NCBI GenBank assembly: GCA_043585095.1
Contig: CP121321.1
Coordinates: 124,001-188,000, forward strand
DNA length: 64,000 nucleotides
From: JANQIO01 sp043585095
GTDB taxonomy: Bacteria; Pseudomonadota; Gammaproteobacteria; Pseudomonadales; Halieaceae
Direction: 5' to 3'
The position numbers and the translations under genes were made by a program. Shown here piece after piece: positions 8,877-17,369 of the stretch; position 1 is the stretch's first letter, and each line of letters opens with the position of its first letter. The notes beneath the pieces were generated by a model. It was not told the origin of the DNA. It saw only the letters and a list, made by a program, of their open reading frames with translations, and did no database searches.

Positions 8877-10055
8877 ATGCGCGAAGCCGTAATCGTATCC
8901 ACCGCCCGCACCCCAATCGGCAAAGCCTACCGCGGCGCCTTCAATAACCTTGAGGCTCCCAGCCTGGCTGGCATACCCGTTGCGGAAGCGGTGCGCCGCG
9001 CGGGTATTGATCCCGGTGAAGTGGAAGACTGCATTATGGGTGCCTCGATTCAACAGGGCACCCAGACCTTCAACATTGGTCGCCTCGCGGCATTGGCTGG
9101 CGGGCTGCCGGAAAGCTGTGCCGGTATGAGTATCGACCGGCAGTGCTCGTCCGGTTTGATGACGATTGCCACAGCCGCCAAGCAGATCATCGATGACGGC
9201 ATGGAGGTGCTGGTGGCGGGCGGCGTAGAAAGCATCAGCCTGGTGCAAAACGAGCATATGAATCTGCACCGGGTGCCCGATCCCAAACTGATGGCGGCAC
9301 ATCCCAACACCCATATGGGCATGCTGGAAACCGCCGAAGTGGTCGCAGAGCGCTACGGTGTTAGCCGCGAGGTGCAGGATGCCTACGCGCTGCAGAGCCA
9401 GCAGCGCACTGCAGCAGCGCAGCAGGCGGGAAAATTTGACGATGAAATCATTCCGGTAACCGCGGACAAATTGGTTACCAATCGCGAAACCGGGGAGACC
9501 TCCACCGAGACCGTGACGCTGGCACAGGACGAGGGCAATCGTGCCGAGACCACCCTGGAAGGGCTGGCCAGTCTCGGGCCGGTGATGGGCGGCACGGTTA
9601 CTGCCGGTAACGCCAGTCAGCTTTCCGATGGCGCCAGCGCCTGTGTATTGATGGAGGCAAAAGATGCCGAGCGCCGCGGACTGCAGCCGCTGGGTTACTA
9701 CCGCGGCATCGCCGTCGCAGGGTGCGCGCCTGACATTATGGGTATCGGCCCGGTGTTTGCCGTTCCTAGATTGCTGCAGCGCCACGGGCTGACGATGGAC
9801 GACATTGGTCTGTGGGAATTGAACGAGGCATTTGCGGTTCAGGTTGTGTACTGCCGTGACGAGTTGGGCATCCCCGATGAGAACCTCAACGTCAATGGCG
9901 GCGCGATTTCTATCGGCCATCCTTACGGCATGAGCGGTGCCCGAATGGTCGGTCACGCATTGATCGAAGGTAAGCGTCGCGGCGTGCGCTACGTTGTCAT
10001 CACCATGTGTGTGGGCGGCGGCATGGGTGCAGCGGGCCTGTTTGAGGTCGCCTGA
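8877..10055 (+). CDS. Thiolase family acetyl-CoA acyltransferase
   Basis: The 392-residue enzyme starts MREAVIVSTARTPIGKAYRG after an AAGGAG site; a longer in-frame start at 8775 lies inside the previous gene and is rejected. The nucleophilic cysteine is C90 in DRQCSSGL, the histidine is H348 in GGAISIGHPYG, and the second catalytic cysteine is C378 in MCVGGGMGAAG. All thiolase residues are therefore present. It would cleave 3-ketoacyl-CoA to acetyl-CoA and a shortened acyl-CoA, or run the reverse condensation. It pairs naturally with the acyl-CoA ligase at 5854, but no dehydrogenase or hydratase is in the run. Confidence 0.94.
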   Translation: MREAVIVSTARTPIGKAYRGAFNNLEAPSLAGIPVAEAVRRAGIDPGEVEDCIMGASIQQGTQTFNIGRLAALAGGLPESCAGMSIDRQCSSGLMTIATAAKQIIDDGMEVLVAGGVESISLVQNEHMNLHRVPDPKLMAAHPNTHMGMLETAEVVAERYGVSREVQDAYALQSQQRTAAAQQAGKFDDEIIPVTADKLVTNRETGETSTETVTLAQDEGNRAETTLEGLASLGPVMGGTVTAGNASQLSDGASACVLMEAKDAERRGLQPLGYYRGIAVAGCAPDIMGIGPVFAVPRLLQRHGLTMDDIGLWELNEAFAVQVVYCRDELGIPDENLNVNGGAISIGHPYGMSGARMVGHALIEGKRRGVRYVVITMCVGGGMGAAGLFEVA

Positions 10056-10058
10056 ACC

Positions 10059-11189
10059 ATGCCCTTGCCCTCTACCTGGTCTGCCACACCTTCGGGGCGC
10101 CCCCGTGCGCGCGGTGTCGCAATCCCTTTTCCCGGCGAGCCCGGTGAAAACAACAGCATTACTGATGTGGCGGGGGTTGAGGTTGGCTACACGACCCTAA
10201 TTGAGGGCGAGGGTGACTTGCAGGTTGGCAAGGGACCGGTGCGCACGGGCGTGACGGCGGTATTTCCTCAGGGCAAGGCGCAGGCCGCCGACGCGGTATT
10301 CGCCGGCGTGTTTTGCATGGGTGGCAATGGCGAAGTCAGTGGCGCGCACTTTATTACCGAACAGGGTCGCTTCGAGGGGCCCATTACGCTGACTAACACA
10401 CACTCTTGCGGCATCGCCCGGGATGCGACGGCGCAGTGGCTCAGCGCCCAGGTCGAAGATCAGGAGCGCCCCTCGCCTTTCTGGCTGCCTGTGGCGGCGG
10501 AAACCTGTGACCAGCTACTCAACGATATTAATGGGCATCACCTTACGCGACAGCACGTGTTTGATGCGTTCGAAGCGGCCGCCAGCGGTCCGATCGAGGA
10601 GGGCAGCGTCGGCGGTGGCACGGGCATGACTACCTACCAGTTCAAGTCGGGATCGGGGACGGCGTCACGCCGTCTGCAGATGGGTGATAAGCACTACACT
10701 ATCGGCGCATTCGTACAGTCCAATTTCGGCAAGCGGCATCTAATGCAGATTGCTGGTATTCCGATGGGGCAGCATTTTCCGGTGGAGCAGGCGCTGCCCG
10801 AATCCCGCGGCAGCATTATCGGTGTTATCGCGACCGACGCGCCCCTGCTTCCCCACGTGCTGGATCGCGTCGCCAGACGCGCAGCGTTTGGCATTGCGCG
10901 CAGCGGTGGTATCGCGTCGAATGAGTCCGGGGATTTCTTTATTGCGTTTTCGACGGCCAATTGCCCTGCCGCCAGCCAACATAAGGGTATTGCCACACTG
11001 GAGTCGGTAACCGAAGGCGAGCTCAGCCCATTCTTCCAGGCGGCGATTGAGGCTACTGACGAGGCCATTATCAACTCCCTGGTTGCCAGCGAGAGTATGA
11101 CCGGTCGCGATGGCAACTGTGCGCCAGGCTTACCGCTGGATCAGGTTCAAGCCATTCTTAAGCACCACGACCGTCTGGCCACTATATGA
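10059..11189 (+). CDS. P1/S58 family peptidase (DmpA/BapA-like aminopeptidase)
   Basis: This 376-residue protein matches the self-processing S58 family of L-aminopeptidase/D-esterase DmpA and beta-peptidyl aminopeptidase BapA. The marks are ITDVAGVEVGY near the start, NTHSCGIARDA, GSVGGGTGM, NFGKRHLMQIAG, and the cleavage site SRG-SIIGVIATDAP, which puts the expected nucleophile at S252 after G251. These enzymes remove D-residues or beta-amino acids from peptide N-termini, which ordinary aminopeptidases do poorly. It begins three bases after the thiolase stop and overlaps the next start by four bases. There is no signal peptide. Whether it prefers D, L or beta residues cannot be read from sequence. 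Confidence 0.92.
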   Translation: MPLPSTWSATPSGRPRARGVAIPFPGEPGENNSITDVAGVEVGYTTLIEGEGDLQVGKGPVRTGVTAVFPQGKAQAADAVFAGVFCMGGNGEVSGAHFITEQGRFEGPITLTNTHSCGIARDATAQWLSAQVEDQERPSPFWLPVAAETCDQLLNDINGHHLTRQHVFDAFEAAASGPIEEGSVGGGTGMTTYQFKSGSGTASRRLQMGDKHYTIGAFVQSNFGKRHLMQIAGIPMGQHFPVEQALPESRGSIIGVIATDAPLLPHVLDRVARRAAFGIARSGGIASNESGDFFIAFSTANCPAASQHKGIATLESVTEGELSPFFQAAIEATDEAIINSLVASESMTGRDGNCAPGLPLDQVQAILKHHDRLATI

Positions 11190-12142
11190 CGCACGTTGTA
11201 GAACGCGCTGCCATTGAGGCTGCGTTGCCAGGCGTCGATATGATCGCGATGGCAGAGCAGGCGTTCATAGCCCAGTCACAGGGCGCGGCGGTGGTGCCAC
11301 CGGTGGGTGAGCTGTTATTCGATGATCCGCCGGGTGATGTGCATATCAAATACGGTTATTTGCAGGGCGGATCGCATTATGTGGTCAAAATCGCCAGTGG
11401 GTTTTACCAGAACCCCTCACTTGGTTTGCCTGCCAACAATGGCGTGGTGATGGTGTTTTCGATGCGCACCGGCGCGCTGGAAGCGGTGCTGCTGGATGAG
11501 GGTATCCTGACCGATCATCGCACCGCGGCGGCGGGCGCCTGTGCAGCAAAGCTTTTGGCGCCCAAAAACATCAACGCGATTGGCATTATCGGCACCGGCG
11601 TACAGGCCGCTCTGCAGCTGCGCTATCTTGCCGGCGTAACGGACTGTCGCGAGGTGCTGGTCTGGGGTCGCTCTGCCAGCAGCGTTGACCGCTTTCGAAA
11701 TGATCTGGCCGATACTGATTTTAACATCGCCGTCAGTGTATCGCCGGAAGTGCTTAGCCAGACCTGCGAACTTATTGTTACTGCAACTGCCTCCACTGAA
11801 GCTCTGTTGAGCGCTATACCCGCGGGCCGCCACGTAACGGCGGTCGGTGCGGATACGCCTATGAAACGAGAGCTTGCTGCAGAACTGCTCGCCAGTGCAG
11901 ACGTCCTGGCGGTGGATTCCTTGCCCCAGTCTGGGCAGCGCGGTGAGGTGTATAGAGCCAGAGGCAGCGATTATCCAGAGCTTTCCAGCGTGGTCGAGCT
12001 GGGTGACATCTTGCTCGCCAGGGCGACCGGGCGAGTTGATGACAGTCAGCGCACGATTGCGGACCTTACCGGCGTGGCCAGCCAGGATCTATTGGTCGCT
12101 ACCGCCATTCTAGACATTATTTCATCTGCAGGACCGGCGTGA
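11186..12142 (+). CDS. Ornithine cyclodeaminase / mu-crystallin family protein
   Basis: The start codon overlaps the upstream stop as ATGA. The 318-residue protein has the family core: KIASGFYQN, DEGILTDHRTAAAGA, and a Rossmann site GIIGTGVQA at about residue 133, with IVTATAS downstream. Members include ornithine cyclodeaminase, alanine dehydrogenase, ketimine reductase and delta-pyrroline-carboxylate reductase. All act on imino or amino acids with NAD(P). In this operon it probably handles an amino acid released by the neighbouring peptidases. The exact reaction is open. Confidence 0.9.
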   Translation: MTHVVERAAIEAALPGVDMIAMAEQAFIAQSQGAAVVPPVGELLFDDPPGDVHIKYGYLQGGSHYVVKIASGFYQNPSLGLPANNGVVMVFSMRTGALEAVLLDEGILTDHRTAAAGACAAKLLAPKNINAIGIIGTGVQAALQLRYLAGVTDCREVLVWGRSASSVDRFRNDLADTDFNIAVSVSPEVLSQTCELIVTATASTEALLSAIPAGRHVTAVGADTPMKRELAAELLASADVLAVDSLPQSGQRGEVYRARGSDYPELSSVVELGDILLARATGRVDDSQRTIADLTGVASQDLLVATAILDIISSAGPA

Positions 12143-12166
12143 GCGCCGCAGTGCAAAGAGGACAGC

Positions 12167-13306
12167 ATGCATATTGAAACCTTCGAGCTCGAGCGCAATC
12201 AGTCGCTGTACGAGAACCACGTTCGCTACAACCTGACGGAAAGCGGTATACATCCCTACACGCTGCGGGAATTGCTCACCGAAGACCAGCAGCAGGAAGT
12301 ATTGGATTTGCGTTTAGGTTATGGGCAAACCAACGGCGACCCCGCGCTGCGCGCCACCATCGCGTCCTATTATCCCGGCTGCAATGAAGACAACGTTATC
12401 GTTACAAATGGTTCGGCGGAGGCGAACTTCGTCGCCTTTTGGAGCCTGTTAGAGCCGGGTGACGAAGTGGCGATGATGCTACCTAACTACCAGCTTTTAT
12501 ACGGTCTGACCCGATCATTTGGCTGCACGGTTAAACCTTTCCACCTGATGGAGTCGGCAGACTGGGCGCCGGATCTCGATGAGCTTGAATCCTGTCTCTC
12601 TGAGAAAACGCGCGTTATTGCCTTGTGTAATCCCAACAACCCAACCGGCTCTGTGCTCAGTCTCGACGATATGCAGCGCATCGTGGCCCTGGCCGAGCGC
12701 TATGACTGTTACATCCTGTCCGATGAAATCTATGCGGGTTCAGAGCTGGATGGCAACGAGACGCCGACCTTCATGGGTCTCTATGACAAGACCATTGTCG
12801 CCTCCGGTTTGGCAAAATCGCTCGCCCATCCCGGTTTGCGCATCGGCTGGCTGGCGGGCCCTCGTGAAGTGGTCGATCAGGCCTGGCACCATCATGACTA
12901 CACATCGATCAGTACCGGTATCGTCAGTCAGTATGCGGCAAACATCATTTTGCAGAGGGACAAACGCGCCGAAGTTCTTGAACACGGCCGCGCTTTATTG
13001 CGACGCAATGTGCCGGTGGTGCAGGAATGGGTCGAGCAATTTGGCGGCGGATTCCGATTTGTACCGCCCAGGGCAGGCGGCATGGCATTCGTCGGTTATG
13101 ACCTGAATATCAATTCCTCCGAACTGGTCGAGAGACTCCGCGTTGAACAAGACGTGCTGGTCGTTGCCGGGGATTGGTTCGGCATGGACCACTTTCTGCG
13201 TCTCGGCATCGGCGGTGATACCGAGGAGTTAATTGAAGGTATCAGTCTGCTGGACCGCTTCCTCAAGCAGCTTGAGGCCGACGGTGTGCAGCGACTAGCC
13301 GGGTAA
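12167..13306 (+). CDS. Class I/II pyridoxal-phosphate aminotransferase
   Basis: The 379-residue protein has the fold type I marks NPNNPTGSVL, SDEIYAG and the PLP lysine K217 in GLAKSLAHPGLRIGW. The length is standard. AAAGAGG precedes the ATG. It would transaminate an amino acid to its 2-oxo acid. It lies between the cyclodeaminase homologue and the M81 peptidase in the catabolic operon, five bases before the next start. Substrate preference is not visible. Confidence 0.92.
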   Translation: MHIETFELERNQSLYENHVRYNLTESGIHPYTLRELLTEDQQQEVLDLRLGYGQTNGDPALRATIASYYPGCNEDNVIVTNGSAEANFVAFWSLLEPGDEVAMMLPNYQLLYGLTRSFGCTVKPFHLMESADWAPDLDELESCLSEKTRVIALCNPNNPTGSVLSLDDMQRIVALAERYDCYILSDEIYAGSELDGNETPTFMGLYDKTIVASGLAKSLAHPGLRIGWLAGPREVVDQAWHHHDYTSISTGIVSQYAANIILQRDKRAEVLEHGRALLRRNVPVVQEWVEQFGGGFRFVPPRAGGMAFVGYDLNINSSELVERLRVEQDVLVVAGDWFGMDHFLRLGIGGDTEELIEGISLLDRFLKQLEADGVQRLAG

Positions 13307-13311
13307 GTACG

Positions 13312-14796
13312 GTGCGAGCCTATGTCGGTGCACTGATCCACGAAACGAACGCTTTCTCGCCGGTTGCGACAGATCGAAGCAGCTACAGCGCTGGTGTGAT
13401 CGGTTACCGAGATGTTGTCGCCGCCGCGGAGGCAGAGGGCTTTGACGTTATCGAAGGGTTGTCGATGCGCGCGGCGCCTTCCGCCCCTACTCGAAAAGGC
13501 GATTACGAGTTTCTCCGAGATCAGTTCGTCTCGGACATCGTTGGCCACGGCGAGATTGATATTGTGTTATTGGCTCTTCATGGCGCTCAGGTCGCTGAAG
13601 GCTATCCCGACTGCGAAGGTGATCTACTTGCAAAACTGCGTGATGCCGTGGGCGACACCATTTGCATAGCCGTTTTGCTCGATCTCCATGCCAGCGTGTC
13701 CTCCGCTATGTTAGAGCTCGCAGATTTGGTCATCAGTATTAAGGAGTATCCGCACACCGATTACCCTGAGTCCGCTGCACAACTTGCGCAGCTTGCCCGG
13801 GGTATTGCGGACAACAGCCTGGCGCCGGTGACCGCCTTTGTACCATTGCCGCTTTACACACTCTGGCACACCCCTGAAATGCCCTGCCGGGAGATTGTCG
13901 ACGAAGCCCGACGCAGGGAAGCCAGTGGCGAGGTGTTGCATATTTCCATGGTGCACGGCTTTCCCTGGTCCGATGTGCCGGACGCCGGTGCAGCAATTAT
14001 GGTGGTAACCCACCAGGCTCCGGACACGGCGGCGCAGGTGGCCGCTGAGTTTGCTGACAAGCTGTGGGCCATTCGCGACGCAGACCTGGGCCACTATCGA
14101 AGCATCGCAGACTGTGTCACAGAGAGCGTCGCTATCAATGCCGCTCATCGGGATGGTCGGCAGGCCGGGCCACTGGTAATAGCCGACGCGTCTGATAACC
14201 CCGGTGCCGGCTGCGGAGGCGATTCAACGTGGCTGCTGCAGGAGCTGCTGAACGCTGGGGCAAAACGGGCCGCGGTAGCCATGCTGGTTGATCCCGCGAC
14301 ATTCGCGCAGGCAGCAAGCGCCGGTGTCGGCAGTCGAATTCAGGTGGCGTTAGGCGCGCACACGGGCAGTCTGGCGGGAACACCTGTTGAGGCTGAGGCG
14401 GAAGTTATGGCGCACACAGCGCCAGCCAGCATTGATGCGATGCCGGGCTATCCGCCTATTAAAGTGGATGGACTGGTGCGCTTGCGTATTGACGACATCG
14501 ACATCGTTGTTAGCGCCTATCGCGAGCAGGTTTTTGGTCCGCGCGTGTTTAGCGAGGTGGGACTGCAGCCAGAGCTGCTGTCGGTGGTCGTGGTGAAGTC
14601 TGCGCAGCATTTCTATAACGCCTTCGCGCCTATGGCCTCAGCAGTGTTGTATGCGGACGGCCCATGCTCCCGGAGTATTGATTTTTCAAGTCTGCCTTTC
14701 ACCCAGCGCAGGCATCCTATCTGGCCACTGGACACCGTGACAGCAATCGATATACCCAAGCCACTTGTGTTTGAGGCTACGCGCCGCTCACAATGA
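13312..14796 (+). CDS. M81 family metallopeptidase (MlrC/microcystinase C-like)
   Basis: The GTG at 13312 gives a 494-residue protein beginning MRAYVGALIHETNAFSP, the typical M81/DUF1485 start with metal-ligand His10. Further family marks are LALHGAQVAEGYPDCEGD, VLLDLHASVS, KEYPHTDYPE and ASDNPGAGCGGD. The family prototype is MlrC of Sphingomonas, which cleaves the tetrapeptide left from microcystin at the Adda-D-Glu bond; most other members are uncharacterised. Here it shares an operon with an S58 peptidase and aminotransferases, which supports a role in breaking unusual peptides or amides. It is not proof of toxin use: no MlrA-type protease is present. Confidence 0.9.
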   Translation: MRAYVGALIHETNAFSPVATDRSSYSAGVIGYRDVVAAAEAEGFDVIEGLSMRAAPSAPTRKGDYEFLRDQFVSDIVGHGEIDIVLLALHGAQVAEGYPDCEGDLLAKLRDAVGDTICIAVLLDLHASVSSAMLELADLVISIKEYPHTDYPESAAQLAQLARGIADNSLAPVTAFVPLPLYTLWHTPEMPCREIVDEARRREASGEVLHISMVHGFPWSDVPDAGAAIMVVTHQAPDTAAQVAAEFADKLWAIRDADLGHYRSIADCVTESVAINAAHRDGRQAGPLVIADASDNPGAGCGGDSTWLLQELLNAGAKRAAVAMLVDPATFAQAASAGVGSRIQVALGAHTGSLAGTPVEAEAEVMAHTAPASIDAMPGYPPIKVDGLVRLRIDDIDIVVSAYREQVFGPRVFSEVGLQPELLSVVVVKSAQHFYNAFAPMASAVLYADGPCSRSIDFSSLPFTQRRHPIWPLDTVTAIDIPKPLVFEATRRSQ

Positions 14797-14802
14797 GCGG
14801 CT

Positions 14803-15552
14803 ATGCTGACTGATCCACTCTTTTATCTCTGCTCTGTGCCAGCGGTACTCATGTACGGCATTGCCAAGGGCGGCTTTGGCGGCCCCGTATCGGTGCTGGC
14901 GGTACCCTTGATGGCCTTGATCATGTCGCCCACCCTGGCCGCCGCCATCCTGCTGCCTATTCTTGTGGTGATGGACGCCCTGGTCGTGAAAACCTATTGG
15001 GGGGTTTACGACCGCAGCGCATTAAAAGTGTTGCTACCCGGCGCCATGGTCGGCGTTGGATTGGGTTATGCCAGCGCAGAGTTTTTGAACGAGAGTTACA
15101 TGCGGCTAATGATCGGTGTGATATCACTCGCCTTTGGTCTGCAGTCTTTTTTCAGGTTGTCACGTCAGGCCAGCGCCTCACATAACGTTGGAACCGCCAG
15201 TGTGTTTGGCGCGCTGGCTGGGTTCACCAGCTTCAGCATCCACGCCGGTGGCCCACCTTTTAGCATGTACCTGATGCCGCGCGGCCTGACGCCGCTGCTC
15301 TACGCGGGAACGGCGGGTATTTTTTTCGCGGTGGTCAATTTGGTGAAACTGGTGCCCTACTGGGCGCTGGATCAACTGCCCCTTGAAAATCTGACGATGT
15401 CGCTGGTTCTGATGCCGCTGGCACCCATAGGTGTGGCGATTGGGCATCGCCTGGTGAAGCGCTCCAAGGCGGATTTCTATTACCGGGTTATCAGCGTGTT
15501 TCTGGTGCTGTTGGGGGTGGTTTTGGTGTATCGGGGTCTGCGCGGTCTTTGA
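14803..15552 (+). CDS. TauE/SafE family sulfite/organic anion exporter
   Basis: The 249-residue membrane protein has about eight hydrophobic helices and the family pattern GIAKGGFGGPVSVLAVPLM near the N-terminus with SIHAGGPPFSMYLMPR in the second half. TauE/SafE proteins move sulfite, sulfonates or other organic anions across the inner membrane. It closes the run started at 5854 and follows the M81 gene by six bases. Its 3' end overlaps the convergent Nudix gene by 62 bp. It could export a by-product or import a product of the catabolic operon; direction is unknown. Confidence 0.88.
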   Translation: MLTDPLFYLCSVPAVLMYGIAKGGFGGPVSVLAVPLMALIMSPTLAAAILLPILVVMDALVVKTYWGVYDRSALKVLLPGAMVGVGLGYASAEFLNESYMRLMIGVISLAFGLQSFFRLSRQASASHNVGTASVFGALAGFTSFSIHAGGPPFSMYLMPRGLTPLLYAGTAGIFFAVVNLVKLVPYWALDQLPLENLTMSLVLMPLAPIGVAIGHRLVKRSKADFYYRVISVFLVLLGVVLVYRGLRGL

Positions 15553-16039
15553 GTGATGTCATCAAGGCGGTCAGCTGATTCTCCTGTCCAGGGAAGCGCC
15601 AGTTCCAGTTATCAAACTCGCTGACGGCAAGATAAAACGCTTGCCTCACTTCCATTCTGGGGGGAGGGTCAATCTCTCCGCTATTGGCATCGTGCTCGCA
15701 GTAGTACAGGTGAAAGCCGGTATCAAATACGGCCAGAAGCTCAGCAGGCTGCAGCCGCAAACCGGTTTCTTCCCAGGTTTCACGATATGCCGTACAGCGA
15801 GCGTCTTCCCCCGTTTCCGCACTGCCGCCGGGCGGGCTCAGTTTGCCATCGAGACTTTCTACGACCAGTAACGCACCATTGCGCTTGGCGAGGCAGCCCG
15901 CGCTGGGTGCGCTGTGCTCTGGCAGCCTGGAAGACGTCGATAGCACAAGCGGACAGGGTGGCGCGGACAGTTGGCCACAGCCACCTAGTAGCAGCAAGCT
16001 AACAAGGAGGCTGCAACAGCTGACGCTAGAATCGCCCAT
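15491..16039 (-). CDS. Nudix hydrolase with predicted lipoprotein signal
   Basis: The Nudix box is complete: G-x5-E-x7-REtWEETGL within GGSAETGEDARC and TAYRETWEETGL. The ATG at 16039 gives a short hydrophobic leader ending LLLLGGC, which reads as a lipobox, then a Pro/Ser-rich linker before the domain, total 182 residues. A lipid-anchored, extracytoplasmic Nudix enzyme is unusual because these enzymes normally clear nucleotide derivatives inside the cell. A longer start at 16099 exists but would bury the leader. The C-terminal tail overlaps the 3' end of the TauE gene by 62 bp. The fold is well supported; the export is a prediction. Confidence 0.8.
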   Translation of the reverse strand: MGDSSVSCCSLLVSLLLLGGCGQLSAPPCPLVLSTSSRLPEHSAPSAGCLAKRNGALLVVESLDGKLSPPGGSAETGEDARCTAYRETWEETGLRLQPAELLAVFDTGFHLYYCEHDANSGEIDPPPRMEVRQAFYLAVSEFDNWNWRFPGQENQLTALMTSLKDRADPDTPKPPPTAPETR

Positions 16040-16102
16040 GGCGTCCTGGCTCCGCACTGTGATGCCGTGTGGAAGAGTTGGCCATAACGCTAGTGCCACC
16101 GT

Positions 16103-16534
16103 TTATTCGTCATCTTCTATTACCACGTCACCCGTGACGATTTCGTGAAAGCGTCCCAGGCCGCAGCGGGTAGTCGGGCGCAAGGTGACGCCGCTTTGGT
16201 CAAACAGACTGATCGTATCGATTTTGCACAGTCGGCTTTGGCGGGTTTCATAGCTGATGGTGCGCCCCGGGCGAAGTCCCGGGCAGGTGTGCGGCAGTAC
16301 GTTGATAAAGCTGTCTCCGCCACGCATTTTAAACTCTATGGTGCGGTCACCGATGATGCGGATAGAGTCGATATTGGCGCGGCTGATACAGTCTTGGCCG
16401 TCATCGGATTCTGCCGTGTAGAAATCCAGAAACGCGGTTTGTTCGGTGTCGCGATCTTCTCCGGTCGTGGCACAGCCAACGCTCAGAGCTGTGACCAAAA
16501 CACCGCTGGTGATTTTTGCTGTGCAGATGAGCAT
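16103..16534 (-). CDS. DUF6491 family lipoprotein
   Basis: I choose the ATG at 16534 because it gives a signal ending ALSVGC, a lipobox, for a 143-residue lipoprotein; the longer start at 16606 adds 24 residues ahead of it. The mature part has the DUF6491 pattern: DCISRANIDSIRIIGDRTIEF, then a LPHTCPGLRPG motif, SYETRQSRLC, and a late TRCGLGRF. Conserved cysteines suggest disulfides in the periplasm. The family is common in gammaproteobacteria and has no known function. It lies downstream-facing toward the Nudix gene with 63 bp between. Confidence 0.75.
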   Translation of the reverse strand: MLICTAKITSGVLVTALSVGCATTGEDRDTEQTAFLDFYTAESDDGQDCISRANIDSIRIIGDRTIEFKMRGGDSFINVLPHTCPGLRPGRTISYETRQSRLCKIDTISLFDQSGVTLRPTTRCGLGRFHEIVTGDVVIEDDE

Positions 16535-16659
16535 CGATCCAGAGTGAAATGAATTCAGGGTCGTTGCAAAGCGCTGCGCGGCTTTGCCCAGGGCTGTTAC
16601 TAGCATGTATTTTTCCCTCTTTGCGGGGTCAGTCTCTATGAGCCGTGGCGATGATGTCG

Positions 16660-16682
16660 GTGGCAGTCACTGTTACTGCCAC
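16660..16682. promoter_or_regulatory. Inverted repeat between divergent genes
   Basis: Arms GTGGCAGT and ACTGCCAC, perfect over 8 bp, flank a 7-base loop. The site lies in the 241-bp gap between the divergent DUF6491 and NTF2-like genes. It could be an operator or an RNA hairpin; there is no T-run next to it, so a terminator is less likely. Confidence 0.35.
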
Positions 16683-16775
16683 TGATGCTGTTATTCTCAC
16701 AACGGTACTGGACTATGCCCGCATCCAGCCGCAACATCAAAGTAGCTCTACCACCACTCACAAAGAGGCAAAGCC

Positions 16776-17192
16776 ATGAGCGAACGAATCGAACAAAACA
16801 AGGCCGTCGTGCAGCGTTTTTTTGACGCCCTCAATCGCAACGACATGGAGGCCATCGTCAACAGTTACGCGGATGACGGACAGGTGGTCACAATGGGTAA
16901 CACGCTGATCTCCGGTTCCAAGACCAGGGCCGAGGTAGCGGCCTTTGGTGAGGGTGTTCTGGAAGCCTTTCCGGATGGCCTGGTGTTTACGATTCACACA
17001 ATGACGGCCGAAGACGATCGCGTTGCCGTGGTGGCAGAGTCAGAGGGGCAGCACGCGAGCGGCATGCTCTATAACAACCACTATCATTTCCTGTTCCAGA
17101 TCCGCGACGGTGAAGTGCTGCGTCTTTACGAGTATATGGATACCGAAATGGTCACCGACATACTCTGCGGCGGTCAGCGACCCGAGGCTTAA
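16776..17192 (+). CDS. NTF2-like/SnoaL-like ketosteroid-isomerase-fold protein
   Basis: This 138-residue protein begins with an alpha-helical segment NKAVVQRFFDALNRNDMEAIVNSYADDG and continues as beta-strands, the usual SnoaL/NTF2-like cone fold. GAGG precedes the ATG. The family includes isomerases, epoxide hydrolases, dehydratases and binding proteins, so fold does not give function. No signal peptide is seen. It is transcribed alone. Confidence 0.8.
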   Translation: MSERIEQNKAVVQRFFDALNRNDMEAIVNSYADDGQVVTMGNTLISGSKTRAEVAAFGEGVLEAFPDGLVFTIHTMTAEDDRVAVVAESEGQHASGMLYNNHYHFLFQIRDGEVLRLYEYMDTEMVTDILCGGQRPEA

Positions 17193-17314
17193 AAGAACGC
17201 CTCAATCCAGCTTTGCGATAGATCAGACAGTCACGCAGTACCGGCGCTGCCATGCACGATCACTATATCGCTATAAAGAGGCGGCGCGTGGTGGCCTGGC
17301 GGTGAACGTTGTGG

Positions 17315-17358
17315 AAGTGCCGGTTTGCGTTATTTAATAAAGTGCCGGTTAGCGTTAT
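17315..17358. repeat. Direct repeat pair, 19 bp, 18 of 19 identical
   Basis: AAGTGCCGGTT followed by T or A and GCGTTAT occurs at 17315-17333 and again at 17340-17358, a 25-bp period. It is just downstream of the 3' end of the hypothetical gene 17370-17810 and 120 bp past the NTF2-like stop. No function is evident. Confidence 0.6.
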
Positions 17359-17369
17359 CGAATGTTGAT

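Noticed and set aside
8805..9956. A 383-codon open frame on the minus strand
   Set aside because: It is the antisense shadow of the thiolase, whose catalytic residues are all intact.
5854..15552. Operon read as haem or beta-oxidation pathway
   Set aside because: The HemL-like enzyme and thiolase lack their usual partners (no other hem genes, no acyl-CoA dehydrogenase or hydratase), while four neighbours act on peptides or amino acids.
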